Shown here: positions 39,804-50,178 of the stretch, in pieces | Layout: every line of letters starts with the position of its first letter | Numbering within the stretch: the first letter of the stretch is position 1 | Assembly (NCBI GenBank): GCA_026210745.1 | Contig: CP110630.1 | Coordinates: forward strand, 248,001 to 312,000 | DNA from: Exobasidium rhododendri | Lineage: Eukaryota; Basidiomycota; Exobasidiomycetes; Exobasidiales; Exobasidiaceae | Direction of reading: 5' to 3' | DNA: 64,000 bases | The notes under the pieces: generated by a model | Told to the model about the DNA's origin: nothing | Seen by the model: the letters and a program-made list of their open reading frames with translations, nothing else | Databases searched by the model: none | Made by a program: the position numbers and the translations under genes

Positions 39804-41468
39804 ATGCAATCATGTCAGGTAATTCAGCTATTTACCCTCTTTGTCCTTCTTGGCGCTAGCGTGGCGGCACCGCGTCCCAGTCCCATGCCGCTTCCCGCTC
39901 CCATGGACGATGGCCACTTCAACTTCCACGATCAGAGTGACACGTTCCATCTGGGCAAGATCAAAACGAGAGGCAAAGGCAAGTCTCACGGTGAGTCGTC
40001 CCGCCAAGATGACGATCAGCGTTCTCGTACGTCCCGAGCCAGCACGCGAAACTTCCTAGGAAATGAAGGATCGCGTACCTCCCGCCCAAGCATGCAGTAT
40101 GCTCCCAGTCACACGTCGCACGATCCTGGCAATGTTGCTGACTACACGCATTACGGCGGCGATCCGAGTGCATGGGACCAACACACCTTCGACTATGGTA
40201 GCTACTCAACAAGCTACGGCAATGATCCGACGCGGAATCTCCTGCAGAACTTCTCAGGAGGAAGTACATACCAACAGGAGGTTAATGAGGACGAGCAGGA
40301 TCATGATCAGACAGGCAGACTTCGCCGTGACCGTTCTACGACTGACCTTCTTCGTAACTTGGGAGGTTCGTCAGAGCGACACGGCCATGCAAGGATCAGA
40401 AGTGGTGGAAGAAGAGGTGCACAACAATTCGACCACTCTCCAGACAGCGATACTCCGGTGCCAGGGCATGTCGACCCGCACGCCTACAATGTGCATGCGC
40501 ATCACTTTGGATATCCTGCTCAGTTGCCCTACAGCATGGATCAGCTCAATGCAAACTACACACAAGCAATGAACCTGGCATCACTTCCTCACCCTGCCCT
40601 AATCGAGAATGAAGAAGGCGATGAAGAATACGCCGATGAAGAGGATGAAGCCCCGGCTGTGCAGGCTTCTGCACAAAAAAACGACGAGATGCGTGCAAGG
40701 TTGATCGACATGCTCGATGTAGGAAAATCGGCGTTCGTGCCAGGAAGCAACGTCTTCATCACGCCCGCAGAGTATTTACTCCAGGTCAGCCCTCACATCG
40801 CTTTCGAGCCGGACATGGAATTGTACGACTGTCTGAGCGACTTGCAAATCATGGTGATGTCAGAGCGTATACGACAGATCCGGCCGTATTCCCTGGCCAC
40901 GATCCAGCAGCAGCTAAGGCGAGTTCTGAAACTTCCTACAGCCCAAGCTCTGCTCGGCAATGATCAGACAGTATGGGAAGCTGGGGTGGAGATGGTGTAC
41001 CGTTTGAATGCTCGTAAAAAGGGCTCGCACCAGATGGAGTGGATGTTGACTCTGCGGAATCCGCAACGACGATTAGTCGTGGATAGATTTGTCGAAGCGA
41101 CCGATCAAGCGCCAGATGTAGTACGCGAGGGATTTCTGAAACACAAATTGACAATCGATGAGGCCACATCGATCCTAGAGGCCACGCCGGAGACGATCGT
41201 ACAATTTGCCGAGGCCAGAGGACTGATCTTTCCTCGAGTCGGAAGAAAGATGCCCTGGTACAAAGGACTGGGCAACATTCAGAAAGAAGCACTCTATCAG
41301 AGGATGGTGGCACACGGTATTGGAGAGGCCTACGTGCGCAAGATTCTGCGGCGAAAGTACATCCCGGAAGGATTTGGGAGAGCGATGTTGCGCGCAGATG
41401 ACGACACATTCCACAACGTCATGCTGATCCTGCGACACCTCGAGGGAACGGGCCGCAGGCGACAATAG
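39804..41468 (+). CDS. Array member 15: secreted triple-repeat protein, acidic linker
   Basis: 554 residues from MQSCQVIQLFTLFVLLGASV; an upstream in-frame ATG would add about 47 charged residues ahead of the signal peptide and is rejected. The processed end APRPSPMPLPAPMDDGH is followed by LGKIKTRGKGKSHGESS, the fullest version of that block, then RSRTSRAS and GSRTSRPS. TGRLRRDRSTTDLL and GHARIRSGGRRG correspond to the LLGRF and GHARVRR motifs. YSMDQLNANYTQAMNLAS follows. A very acidic run (NEEGDEEYADEEDEAP) lies before AEYLLQVSPH. Anchors are at 341 (ELYDCLSDLQ), 413 (MEWMLTLR) and 485 (MPWYKGLG), an exact 72-residue period. Confidence 0.86.
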   Translation: MQSCQVIQLFTLFVLLGASVAAPRPSPMPLPAPMDDGHFNFHDQSDTFHLGKIKTRGKGKSHGESSRQDDDQRSRTSRASTRNFLGNEGSRTSRPSMQYAPSHTSHDPGNVADYTHYGGDPSAWDQHTFDYGSYSTSYGNDPTRNLLQNFSGGSTYQQEVNEDEQDHDQTGRLRRDRSTTDLLRNLGGSSERHGHARIRSGGRRGAQQFDHSPDSDTPVPGHVDPHAYNVHAHHFGYPAQLPYSMDQLNANYTQAMNLASLPHPALIENEEGDEEYADEEDEAPAVQASAQKNDEMRARLIDMLDVGKSAFVPGSNVFITPAEYLLQVSPHIAFEPDMELYDCLSDLQIMVMSERIRQIRPYSLATIQQQLRRVLKLPTAQALLGNDQTVWEAGVEMVYRLNARKKGSHQMEWMLTLRNPQRRLVVDRFVEATDQAPDVVREGFLKHKLTIDEATSILEATPETIVQFAEARGLIFPRVGRKMPWYKGLGNIQKEALYQRMVAHGIGEAYVRKILRRKYIPEGFGRAMLRADDDTFHNVMLILRHLEGTGRRRQ

Positions 41469-41830
41469 AGGCGACCTGCCCACTTCGGCTATTTTGAAAC
41501 GCATCACTCTCCTTTCTCTGACTATGTTCTAAGCGATCTCAGATGTACTTCTTCTATCATCAAAGCTATCATAGTTCACCGTGCGCCAGTCTGCTGTTCT
41601 GTCGTTTATAGAGATGAGGAGATGTCTAGACATGCCATCGTCAAAGATCACGCTCTTTCGAGGCGGTGCTGAAATGTTTAAACACTTGGCGCCCCTTCTG
41701 CTGGATATGCTGGCCGCTTCTTGCTCTGCATGATTGCAGGTCTTGGCAGCAGATGAGGCCGCGAGTACATAAGGGTCAAGTGTATGAGATCTGAGCAGGT
41801 AGAAACCCAAAAGTTTTGCGTCTCTCAGAA
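41469..41830. other. Intergenic region 15/16
   Basis: No gene. An ACATAAG near 41768 is the only TATA-like element. Confidence 0.4.
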
Positions 41831-43459
41831 ATGCCACCCTTCTCAGCTTTTGTTGTCCTCGTAGTATTATCCTGCTGCCACTGTATTATCCATGCAGCCT
41901 CCTCTCCTGTTCCTACTCCTGCACCTGCTCCAATGGATGGAAACGGCGGCTGGTGGAATCCAGGCAGTCTTCAGCATATCAAGACGAAAGGGAAGGCCCC
42001 GTCTCGAGGTGAGTCCTCTGCATCTGAGCAAGAGCAGCGATCTCGCACTTCTCGAGCCACACTGCGACCTTCTCATGGCTACGACGGCTCTCACACATCT
42101 CGACCAGACTTCAGCCATCTCCTTCGTCCGGAAAGCGTGTACCAAGTGGCAGACGCAGGCGAGCGAACTTCACGGCGAGGAGGCAAGTTCGCTCAGCGTA
42201 CGACATTCACGTCTGATGTGAATCAATTCGACCAGTATGGAAGACTTCCTCGTCAGCGATCACAGGACTTTGACCTTAATGCCCCCGTAGAAGAAGTCGA
42301 GCCGGAAGAGGACCAGTACGGCGTAATGGAGGAGTATCCCGATAGCACACACGCCCCAAGCCAGCAGCCTCCCAGCCAGTACGACAGCCACTCCGCCTAT
42401 CCCGTCCAGTTTGAGCACCAGAATCAGCTAGGCGGATTCCACGGCTTTGACGCGGGAATGAGTCACTTGCTCGGGAACTATACCATTCCGCAGCACTATG
42501 GCGGTCATCCTCACCTTCAAGAGGCACCGAACACGGACATGCATGCAGCCCAGATGCAGGCGATGCAATTGAGCTTTCCTAGTCATCCAAACGCCGTTGC
42601 GATCGATCACGGAGCGCACAACGACGAGGAGACGAAGCGCAGAATACGATCTTTCAACGCGAAGATGGAGGCCTACAACGACAAGATGCACGCAAAGCTC
42701 GTTCGCATCCTCAACATCGATAAGAGCGCGTACGACGAGAAGACGGGTGAATTTGTGCGTCCGGAGGAATACAAGCTGATGGTGGATCCTGAGATTGTGT
42801 GGAACCCTGAGGACGACGACGTAACCGTGTACGATGCTCTGTCACCCGAGCAGATCCTGCTGATCACGGAGAATATTCGACAGATACGGCCCTATTCTGC
42901 AACGGCCATTCAAAAGCAGATGAAGAGAGTGATGAAGTATGCGACATTGAAGGCACTACTCGAGAGGGACGACCAAGCGAGGATAGAAAATGTAGTCCAG
43001 ACGGTGTATCCCCTCGAGAGTCCCAAGAAGAACGTCACGCAGCAGCCGTGGATGATCGGACTGAACAACGGACAGAGAAGACTGGTCATTGAGCGATTTG
43101 CCGAGGCGACTGATCAGGGCCCCAACGAAGTGCGGGAGCTTTTTCTGGCGAGAAACGTGCCACTGGAGGTAGCCCAGTGGATCCTGGACGCACCACCGAA
43201 CATGCAGATGGATTTCGCCGTGCAGAACGATCTCATCGTGCCCGTAGCCGACAGGACGTTGAGATGGCAGAAAGGCATCAGCAAGATCCAGCGACTGGCA
43301 GTGATGCAGAGGATGCTGGGAGTAGGCATCTCAGAGGGTCTAGTACGGGACATGCTGCGGAGGCCTTACATTCCATCCGGATTCGGGAAAGGGATACTAC
43401 GAGCCAGTCAGGAGGCCTTTGAGGAGGTCATGGCGATTCTGCGGAAGAAGAAAGGCTAG
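41831..43459 (+). CDS. Array member 16: secreted triple-repeat protein, LLGRF subfamily
   Basis: 542 residues, signal peptide MPPFSAFVVLVVLSCCHCII, then ASSPVPTPAPAPMDGNGGWW. LQHIKTKGKAPSRGESS, QRSRTSRAT and DGSHTSRPD follow, closely matching member 15. QYGRLPRQRSQDF is the LLGRF-site version. The GHARVRR block is not recognisable. A charged helix-like stretch (RIRSFNAKMEAYNDKMHAKL) precedes EEYKLMVDPE; members 15 and 18 have comparable charged helices. Anchors are at 334 (TVYDALSPEQ), 407 (QPWMIGLN) and 479 (LRWQKGIS). Unit 3 has YIPSGFGKGILRA. Confidence 0.87.
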   Translation: MPPFSAFVVLVVLSCCHCIIHAASSPVPTPAPAPMDGNGGWWNPGSLQHIKTKGKAPSRGESSASEQEQRSRTSRATLRPSHGYDGSHTSRPDFSHLLRPESVYQVADAGERTSRRGGKFAQRTTFTSDVNQFDQYGRLPRQRSQDFDLNAPVEEVEPEEDQYGVMEEYPDSTHAPSQQPPSQYDSHSAYPVQFEHQNQLGGFHGFDAGMSHLLGNYTIPQHYGGHPHLQEAPNTDMHAAQMQAMQLSFPSHPNAVAIDHGAHNDEETKRRIRSFNAKMEAYNDKMHAKLVRILNIDKSAYDEKTGEFVRPEEYKLMVDPEIVWNPEDDDVTVYDALSPEQILLITENIRQIRPYSATAIQKQMKRVMKYATLKALLERDDQARIENVVQTVYPLESPKKNVTQQPWMIGLNNGQRRLVIERFAEATDQGPNEVRELFLARNVPLEVAQWILDAPPNMQMDFAVQNDLIVPVADRTLRWQKGISKIQRLAVMQRMLGVGISEGLVRDMLRRPYIPSGFGKGILRASQEAFEEVMAILRKKKG

Positions 43460-43869
43460 AGCGGCTGTGTTCACTAAAAAAAGCTTGACTTGCTTTCAAT
43501 GCAGCTATGAATGGAGCAATAAGATTATAATGTCATCCTCTGCCTGTTTCACATCTTCCCTGCATCGCCTCTCGGCAGGATCGTGCAGATGCTACAGTCA
43601 CTACTCTACAGCTCTGCGTTTGCTCGGTTTACAATGATCCTCATGTGGCATGAATTCCGTGCTTTGTGCTTGAGATGATATAGAAGTGACGACTCGATCT
43701 GCTGAACTTCACTCGTCTAGGCGTTGCGAACGTATAAGAAAGTGCGGCACTCGACCCGTCGCTACTCGCCATCGCCTTGCCCGAATTAAAGATTACTCAA
43801 AGATAATTCCGACCTTCCTTGATATCCTCCTTTCCAAACACACGATCGTAGCAGCCACTTTATCCGACT
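43460..43869. other. Intergenic region 16/17
   Basis: No gene. It contains the member 17 TATA-like box. Confidence 0.45.
43733..43739 (+). promoter_or_regulatory. TATA-like box of array member 17
   Basis: TATAAGA, 137 nt before the ATG at 43870. Confidence 0.4.
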
Positions 43870-45336
43870 ATGTTCCCTTCCTTCAACTACCTATTTCTAA
43901 CCATTTCATGCTGCCTCTTAAGTGCTTCTCACGTCAACGCGCTTCCAATGGATGGCGACTGGAGCAACTTCCACCTCCGTCCAATCAGTACCAGCGCATC
44001 GCAGAGTGATCGTAGTCGTGGTGGCCCTTCTGGCTCCCGAACGTCTCGTCCTCACACAAGAGTCACTCGCTACAGTGATCTGATCTCTTCCGGACACCCT
44101 CACGACGGCTCCCAGACATCTCGGCCCTTCCCACTCGATACGCCGTCGTACAGTACAAACGCAGCAGGCTCCTCGGGTCAGTCGTCGTATGGCAACCCTG
44201 CAATGCATCAAGAGGTTCCATGGTACGACACTACTCCTGCAATGTTCGGACAAGGTAGTGATCAGCCGCTACCGCATAGTCACGATATTAGCCCGCAGTG
44301 GTACGGCGACCCATCGTCCATGTACAGTCAGCCGACTGTCCAGCAGCAGCAGCAGCAGTACGACTATAGCAGTGTAGACCCATATGCTTCCGTCGCGGAC
44401 ATGTACCCCTTCCATCAGAATGTCAACATGCTGCCGCTTTACGACGGCGCTCATCTTGGACAGGTACTGCAGCCAGCTCATCTGACTGACATAGAGCAGG
44501 CATCTACGTACGCAGCATCACCACTTCTCCCACCTTCTAGTCACGGAGTCATCACGCGACTGGGGCCCTACATCCGTCCGTTCCAAGAGTACACGTTGAT
44601 AGTCAAGCCGACAATCGACGGCGCACAGAGCCCTGATGAGTTGGTCTATGACATGCTGGATCTAGACCAGCGACAGGTAATACTCGAGCATATCCGAGCC
44701 ATTCGTCCCTCCAGTGCAAAGACAATTTCAGTCGCGATGAGGAGAAAGCTTCGAGCTAGAATAGCAGAGGACATACTGAGTGGTGACGTACGCAGAATCG
44801 AGGCAGGTGTAGAGCTCGTCACGAAGGAGGATCGCCCCGTAGGAGGCAAGTACGCCGGATGGATGATCGGACTGACACACGAGCAGAGGAGGCAGGTGGT
44901 AGAAGAGTTCGCGGAAGCAACAGAACAGGCGACCGATCTCGTCCGTGAAAAGTTCCTGGAGCGGAGACTGAGCCCGGTCATGGCCATCGATCTCCTCAAC
45001 CTCACCACCGACGAACAGCGTGTCGAATTTGCTCGTCGTCATAACCTCATCTTCGACGTCTGGTCGGGCAAAGGAAAGTGGCAAAAGGGTCTCAGTACAT
45101 ATCAAAAGGAGTCGCTCATGCAGCGAATGACGGCAACACACATCTCCGAAACATGGTGCAAGGATCTTCTTCTCAAATCAGGCATCCCCACTGGATTCGG
45201 CAAGACGCTGCTTCGAGCGGACAATGCCACGTTCGAAGAATACATGAAGACGATGAGAAACGTAAAGCAGATCTACTACGTGAGCAGCTTGGAGGAGGGC
45301 TGGAGCTACAGAAGGGGCGCGAGGGGCCAGATGTAG
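43870..45336 (+). CDS. Array member 17: secreted triple-repeat protein
   Basis: 488 residues, signal peptide MFPSFNYLFLTISCCLLSAS, then NALPMDGDWSNF. FHLRPISTSA replaces L-G-x-I-x-T. Two TSR sites, SGSRTSRPH and DGSQTSRPF, are about 33 residues apart. The LLGRF and GHARVRR blocks are absent; the linker holds a poly-Gln run (six residues, CAG codons near 44341). FQEYTLIVKPT leads to anchors at 260 (LVYDMLDLDQ), 331 (AGWMIGLT) and 404 (GKWQKGLS). It is closest to member 19, which shares the 'GVITR'/'GVVTR' segment before the domain. The tail is basic (SYRRGARGQM). Confidence 0.86.
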   Translation: MFPSFNYLFLTISCCLLSASHVNALPMDGDWSNFHLRPISTSASQSDRSRGGPSGSRTSRPHTRVTRYSDLISSGHPHDGSQTSRPFPLDTPSYSTNAAGSSGQSSYGNPAMHQEVPWYDTTPAMFGQGSDQPLPHSHDISPQWYGDPSSMYSQPTVQQQQQQYDYSSVDPYASVADMYPFHQNVNMLPLYDGAHLGQVLQPAHLTDIEQASTYAASPLLPPSSHGVITRLGPYIRPFQEYTLIVKPTIDGAQSPDELVYDMLDLDQRQVILEHIRAIRPSSAKTISVAMRRKLRARIAEDILSGDVRRIEAGVELVTKEDRPVGGKYAGWMIGLTHEQRRQVVEEFAEATEQATDLVREKFLERRLSPVMAIDLLNLTTDEQRVEFARRHNLIFDVWSGKGKWQKGLSTYQKESLMQRMTATHISETWCKDLLLKSGIPTGFGKTLLRADNATFEEYMKTMRNVKQIYYVSSLEEGWSYRRGARGQM

Positions 45337-45605
45337 GTCGTGTGCTGTATTTGTTCCATCTCTTTCTCCTTTTCCGCAGTGTATGTGTATGTGATGTGAA
45401 CGAACAGAAACGTCAATGCTTCACCTGGTGCTTGGCTGAGAGCACATCAGATTAGGAGCCGCAGGAGAGTGATTCAGCCCTCGGTCTTGGCAGGAGTGCA
45501 TAAAAGCAAGTTTGAATAAAACCCCATCGATGTGTGAGTTTATTCCATAAAGCGAGGCCTCCCCGTACTTTTCGTGACCTCTTCTCCCTACTCACTACGA
45601 TAAGC

Positions 45606-47367
45606 ATGATATCGTTCACCAAGCTGACAGTCCTAGCTGTCTGTGCTTTCTCCACACTCTCGGACATAGCATGGGCAGTTCCCATGGAAGGTGAAGGCAG
45701 CGGTGGCTGGAGCAATCATCCTGATGCCAGTAATCCTCGGCTGAGCAAACTGCAAACGAGAAGAAGAGGCTCATCTTCACATCGAAGCGGCCTATCCGGA
45801 TCTGCCACTTCTCGGCCTGACCCTGACTTCTTCCGACTGCAAGCAGAGTCCCAGACAGGCGCTCATGATCAGACGCATGACCACGGTCACTTCCACGGCT
45901 ACGATACTCCTCAACCGTCCTACTTTGACCCACGCCTGTATCACACATTACGACGGATCAGAGACGTCACGCCTGCCACCGCAACCCTATCAAAATCAGG
46001 AGTGGGGTGGGCTGCCAATTTCCGTCCCTGATATCAATGCACCGCCAACTTATGATGGAGGTCCCTTCTACCTTCCAAGTCCAGCAGAGGACGGTGACAC
46101 AGAAGAACGCCAGATCGACAACCTCGGAAGATTTCAGCGTCAACGGTCACACAGTCACTTGAACGTCGATCATGGCCTCTCGCATCAAGAAAACCAAGTT
46201 GCTCAGCGTAGGCTGCCGAATATAATACTACAAGGCCATGCACGAGTGAGAAGAAGTGACAGTGGCCGAAGTCGAGTGTGGAGCGAGAGCAGTGAATCAC
46301 GACCTTTGGAGCAAGGAGAAGGCAGTAGTTCTAGGCCTCACTTGGATCTCAACTTCGACCAGGAGCAGCAGTGGGAGATCGAGCCATCTATACAGTATGA
46401 TGACGGTGGCGCAGGACCATCGCACGCTCACGATCAAGGTTCACCGCAAAACCACACAATGGAGCAATTGAGTGCAAGCTACACACAAGCAATGAGTCTT
46501 GGGCCGGCCGAGCAAGGCTTCGTGCCTCGTCAAACGCATCGGGAGAGGCTGCAGGCACATAGCATCTTCCTGAAGCAGTACTTTGCGCAGTTGGTGGAGC
46601 AATTCCAACAAAACTTGCCCAACGAGAATCAGCCCGTCTACGTTCGTCCGTTTGAATACAGGCTGAAGGTGGATCAGCATATCCATTTCGACGACTATGG
46701 CCAGACCGGGTATCAGGCACTCTCTTCGCATCAAGGCCTGTTCATCACTGAGCGTATCCGTGAGATTAGACCGTACTCTGCGGCAGCTGTGCACACAAAG
46801 CTGTGGAGGACGATGCGGGGTACGCGTATCTTAGAGGCAATACTGGGCGACAATGTGACCACGATGGAGGCCGCCATTAATGAGGTCTATAAGATCGACA
46901 CCTACAAGCGAGGCTCGACGGTAACGCCCTGGATGACCGGCTTGAAGAACGAGCAGAGAAGACAGGTGATCAATGTGTTGGCAGATGCAATGAACGTCGG
47001 TGAAGACGTGCTCCGTGACGCTTTTCTTCTCCAGCACGTTCCTCCTTCTGTCGCCTCGGACGTCCTGGGAGCAAACAACAAGGAAGAGCGCTTGTATGCC
47101 GCGCGCACCATTCGCATCGGTCCTGCCAGCGACGCCTTTGCCGCATGGAATAAAGGACTGAGCGGGATCCAGAGAGTAGCCCTACTTCAACGGATGATGA
47201 ACATCCTGGATGCGCCAGAAGCGTCTTGTCGTGCATTGTTGTCTAGGCAATACGTTCCAGAGGGATTGGGAAAGGTGTTAATACGCGCCCGCAAGGAGGA
47301 ATTCCGCCAGATCATGAGCGTATGGAAGAACAAAGAATTGCCCGTGACAGACGAAGAGGAGGTGTGA
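45606..47367 (+). pseudogene. Array member 18: frameshifted secreted triple-repeat gene
   Basis: The first frame gives a proper N-terminus (MISFTKLTVLAVCAFSTLSD, AVPMEGEGSGGW, SGSATSRPD) and runs to YFDPRLYH, then loses family resemblance and stops at 46031. The +1 frame takes over with HYDGSETSRLPP, LGRFQRQRS, GHARVRR, HTMEQLSASYTQAMSLG, FEYRLKVDQ and all three repeat units (codons at 46711, 46930 and 47146, spacing 73 and 72). The switch lies near 45940-45952. The total length is one base more than a multiple of three. No GT-AG intron fits without deleting the second TSR site. Everything else is intact, so a recent frameshift, an assembly error or a rare frameshifting event are the options. 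Confidence 0.8.
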
Positions 47368-47897
47368 TGGCCTGCATACGTGGCAGGCAATTACCTGCGA
47401 TTGGGTACGGTGGAAAGCAGGCAGTATGCAAGACACACTTGGCCAGAGAGGTCTTTCTAGGGTAGAAATGCTGTTCGTGAAAATGAGGTTCACGTTGTTG
47501 TAGTCTTGTCATGGAAGAAAAAGTCGACATCCTTCCTGCTCACTCCACACTGTTACTGCATCACTTTCTGATTGCAAGACGTAGCATTAGTTGAAAAGTA
47601 GAGGGAATAAATCTATAGACCTTTGTGCCTTGCATACGAGTGATCAAATCGAGTGACAAAAAAGACTACTTCACTCCTCCAGTGCAGGAAATTACAGAGA
47701 TTGATCTTACGCCCACTTAACAAGGCAGTGCTACTTGCGCTTAAATCGACCGAGCCTTACTCTCATGCACTCATGCAACACGGTAGGGTAAGGTAGTGGG
47801 CAGAGTATCAGTATGCACGTCGAGCAAGAATAAAGTGAAACCCTCACGACAGATAAAAGCCCGAGTTTGTTTCTGACCACAAACTCCCCTATCGACA
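47368..47897. other. Intergenic region 18/19
   Basis: No gene. AATAAAG and GATAAAA elements near 47829 and 47852 precede member 19. Confidence 0.45.
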
Positions 47898-49493
47898 ATG
47901 ATCATTATTCTCAAGCTCTCGCTCTTCGTATCGTCTCTCTTTTGGTATGACTTTGTCTCTGCGGCACCCTCGCCTATGGACCATGACGCCTGGACTCGCC
48001 TAAATCTTGGCAAGGTCAACACTGGATCCTCGTCTTCTACTTCCGCGTCTGGCTCTCGTCCACCACATCATTCGGGAGCGCATACTTCTCGTGCTCCTCC
48101 TCACAGACGAGTGCAAGACTTTGGCGATTTGATGCCTCTCCAACAAGTTCATGACGGATCGCGTACATCTCGTCCCAGTCGACAGCCTCGCACTAGTCGC
48201 TACAGTGGCCCTGCAACACACGACGACTTTGACTGCTCGCTGTACTACCCATCAGACGTCCAATCAGACTTCTTCACTGGCAATGCGTGGGTCGACGGGT
48301 TATCAGCAGGAGATGATGTGACACCCTATCGAGATCTGGGCTCAAATCATTACGGTGTAGTTGAGCCACATACTCATGGCGCTGAAGATCAGCACTACCG
48401 TGAAGACTCTCTTGTCCACCCTAACAGCTCCGGCACAGATCAATTCCACGGTCTACTGCATGAATCTGGTATGAATCAGTACCTCTCAAGCATGAATCCG
48501 TACGAACTTGGCCAGTACGTCAACTACATCCAACCGGACAGCGTCGATCTCTACATCGGTGGCTCCTCTAACATGATATCGCACGAAGGAGACACCGCAT
48601 ACAGTATGCATTCATCTCTGTCGAATTATATTTCGCTTGCACAAGTCATGGATGCGCTGAGAGCCAGAGCGAGAGAAGTGCCCGACTTGAATATGCAGCT
48701 GCCCGAATCGAGTCAAGGCGTCGTCACCCGTCAGGATGTGTATGTCCCACCAATCGAGTACCAACTTCGAGTCAAATCCACCCAGGATAGCTTCAGCAAC
48801 GACGATGCACACGTATACGGCAAGCTGGATACGGAACAGAGAATGGTGTGTGTGGAGCATATCCGCTCCATTCGACCCTTTTCGGCCATGACGATTCAAT
48901 CGCTTCTCGGTCGCAAGATGAAGGCCTCCTTTGCGAACGAGCTTCTCACTGGTGACAGAGAGCGCATCGACGCAGCCATCGACGAACACTATCCCGACCG
49001 GACCATACGGAAGAGCAGAGCCGGCTACGATTATGTTTCATGGATGGCATTGCTCAACAACAGTCAGCGAAGACAAGTGATCGAGGAACTTGCCGAAGCA
49101 TCCGACCAGAGCGTAAATCTCTTTCGCGAGCACTTCATCGAGCAAAAGTATAATCCCATGTTCGCCGTCGATGCTCTCAATCTTACTACACGGGAGCAGC
49201 GACAAGCGTTCGTCCATCAAAACAATCTCTACTTTGAGACAGACGCACGGAACAGTCCGTGGCAAAAGGGACTCAGCGAACTTCAGAAAGATGCATTGGT
49301 TCAGAGGGTGTCAGAAGTTGGGACGGTAGGACGCACCCACGCCATGTTCATCATGCGAAGATTCACCAAAGTACCGTGTCTGGGAAAAGTACTGCTCCGT
49401 GCCGATGATCAGACGTTCTTCAACTACGTGCTGGAGCTGAAATCGATCGACAGACGGACGAAAGCACACAAGCGAGCGGCGATCAACAATTAG
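47898..49493 (+). CDS. Array member 19: secreted triple-repeat protein
   Basis: 531 residues with signal peptide MIIILKLSLFVSSLFWYDFV, then AAPSPMDHDAW. LNLGKVNTGSSSS matches member 14 closely. SGAHTSRAP and HDGSRTSRPSRQ are the TSR sites, with RRVQDFGDLMPLQQ between, as in member 17 (TRYSDLISS). The linker is less Gln-rich and contains MNQYLSSMNPYELGQYVNY. IEYQLRVKSTQ leads to anchors at 307 (HVYGKLDTEQ), 382 (VSWMALLN) and 455 (SPWQKGLS). Unit 3 is divergent at its end (FTKVPCLGKVLLRA) and the tail is basic. Confidence 0.86.
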   Translation: MIIILKLSLFVSSLFWYDFVSAAPSPMDHDAWTRLNLGKVNTGSSSSTSASGSRPPHHSGAHTSRAPPHRRVQDFGDLMPLQQVHDGSRTSRPSRQPRTSRYSGPATHDDFDCSLYYPSDVQSDFFTGNAWVDGLSAGDDVTPYRDLGSNHYGVVEPHTHGAEDQHYREDSLVHPNSSGTDQFHGLLHESGMNQYLSSMNPYELGQYVNYIQPDSVDLYIGGSSNMISHEGDTAYSMHSSLSNYISLAQVMDALRARAREVPDLNMQLPESSQGVVTRQDVYVPPIEYQLRVKSTQDSFSNDDAHVYGKLDTEQRMVCVEHIRSIRPFSAMTIQSLLGRKMKASFANELLTGDRERIDAAIDEHYPDRTIRKSRAGYDYVSWMALLNNSQRRQVIEELAEASDQSVNLFREHFIEQKYNPMFAVDALNLTTREQRQAFVHQNNLYFETDARNSPWQKGLSELQKDALVQRVSEVGTVGRTHAMFIMRRFTKVPCLGKVLLRADDQTFFNYVLELKSIDRRTKAHKRAAINN

Positions 49494-50178
49494 ACCTCTT
49501 CAGGCCGTTACATTGTGCTCAGAGGGCTTGAGAAGCCCATCAACATAAACGACATCTCTTTGATGGAGGGGACGTCACACGGCTGGTTTTCTCATCGTCA
49601 TAGACTTGAGGCTGAGCTCTATCTCTTGTGCTTTTGAATCTCCTTACAATTGAATCGAATTATACAGTGACCATGTCGCGGGTTCAGTGAAGCATTGTGA
49701 CCTCCTGAGTAGCTTCTTAATCTTGTGATCATCTGTACGAGGTTGTGTATGGCGAGAAAATTATAGAGAAGAAATAAAATATGTCAATTCTTGCTGTCTT
49801 GGCATCTCGGTCTTCGTCGTGCACACCTTATACTCGTTCACAGTGCTGAGAGATGCATGAATGTTTGCCAAATCAACTTACAAATGGTTTCAATACCAAG
49901 CGTTACATATTTGAGCAGCACTGCCCGGCACCCAAGAAGCATGGCAAGCTGTGACTATAAGTTAACATTCTTAACGCTGGCTGTGCAGAGTGATGGTGCG
50001 TTCATCGACATACAAATAGACCCTACTCGAGCTGGTCTATGTCTTTGCGGTGCTGTGCTCTGGACGTATTGAGCGATAATCTCCTGGGCGGGCGTACGAG
50101 CGCGTTGCAACAGGATGCAGCTTCTACGTCGTCTTTCTTCTTCAGCATCCATCGCTTTGATGAGACACGCTCCCCGCG
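49494..50178. other. Intergenic region 19/20
   Basis: No gene supported in 685 bp. Somewhat AT-rich around 49750-49790. It also separates the LLGRF block from a DPLP-tail member. Confidence 0.45.

Noticed and set aside
45938-46000. An intron to explain the frame change in member 18
   Set aside because: Any GT-AG pair of suitable length removes the conserved second TSR site, and no other member has an intron.
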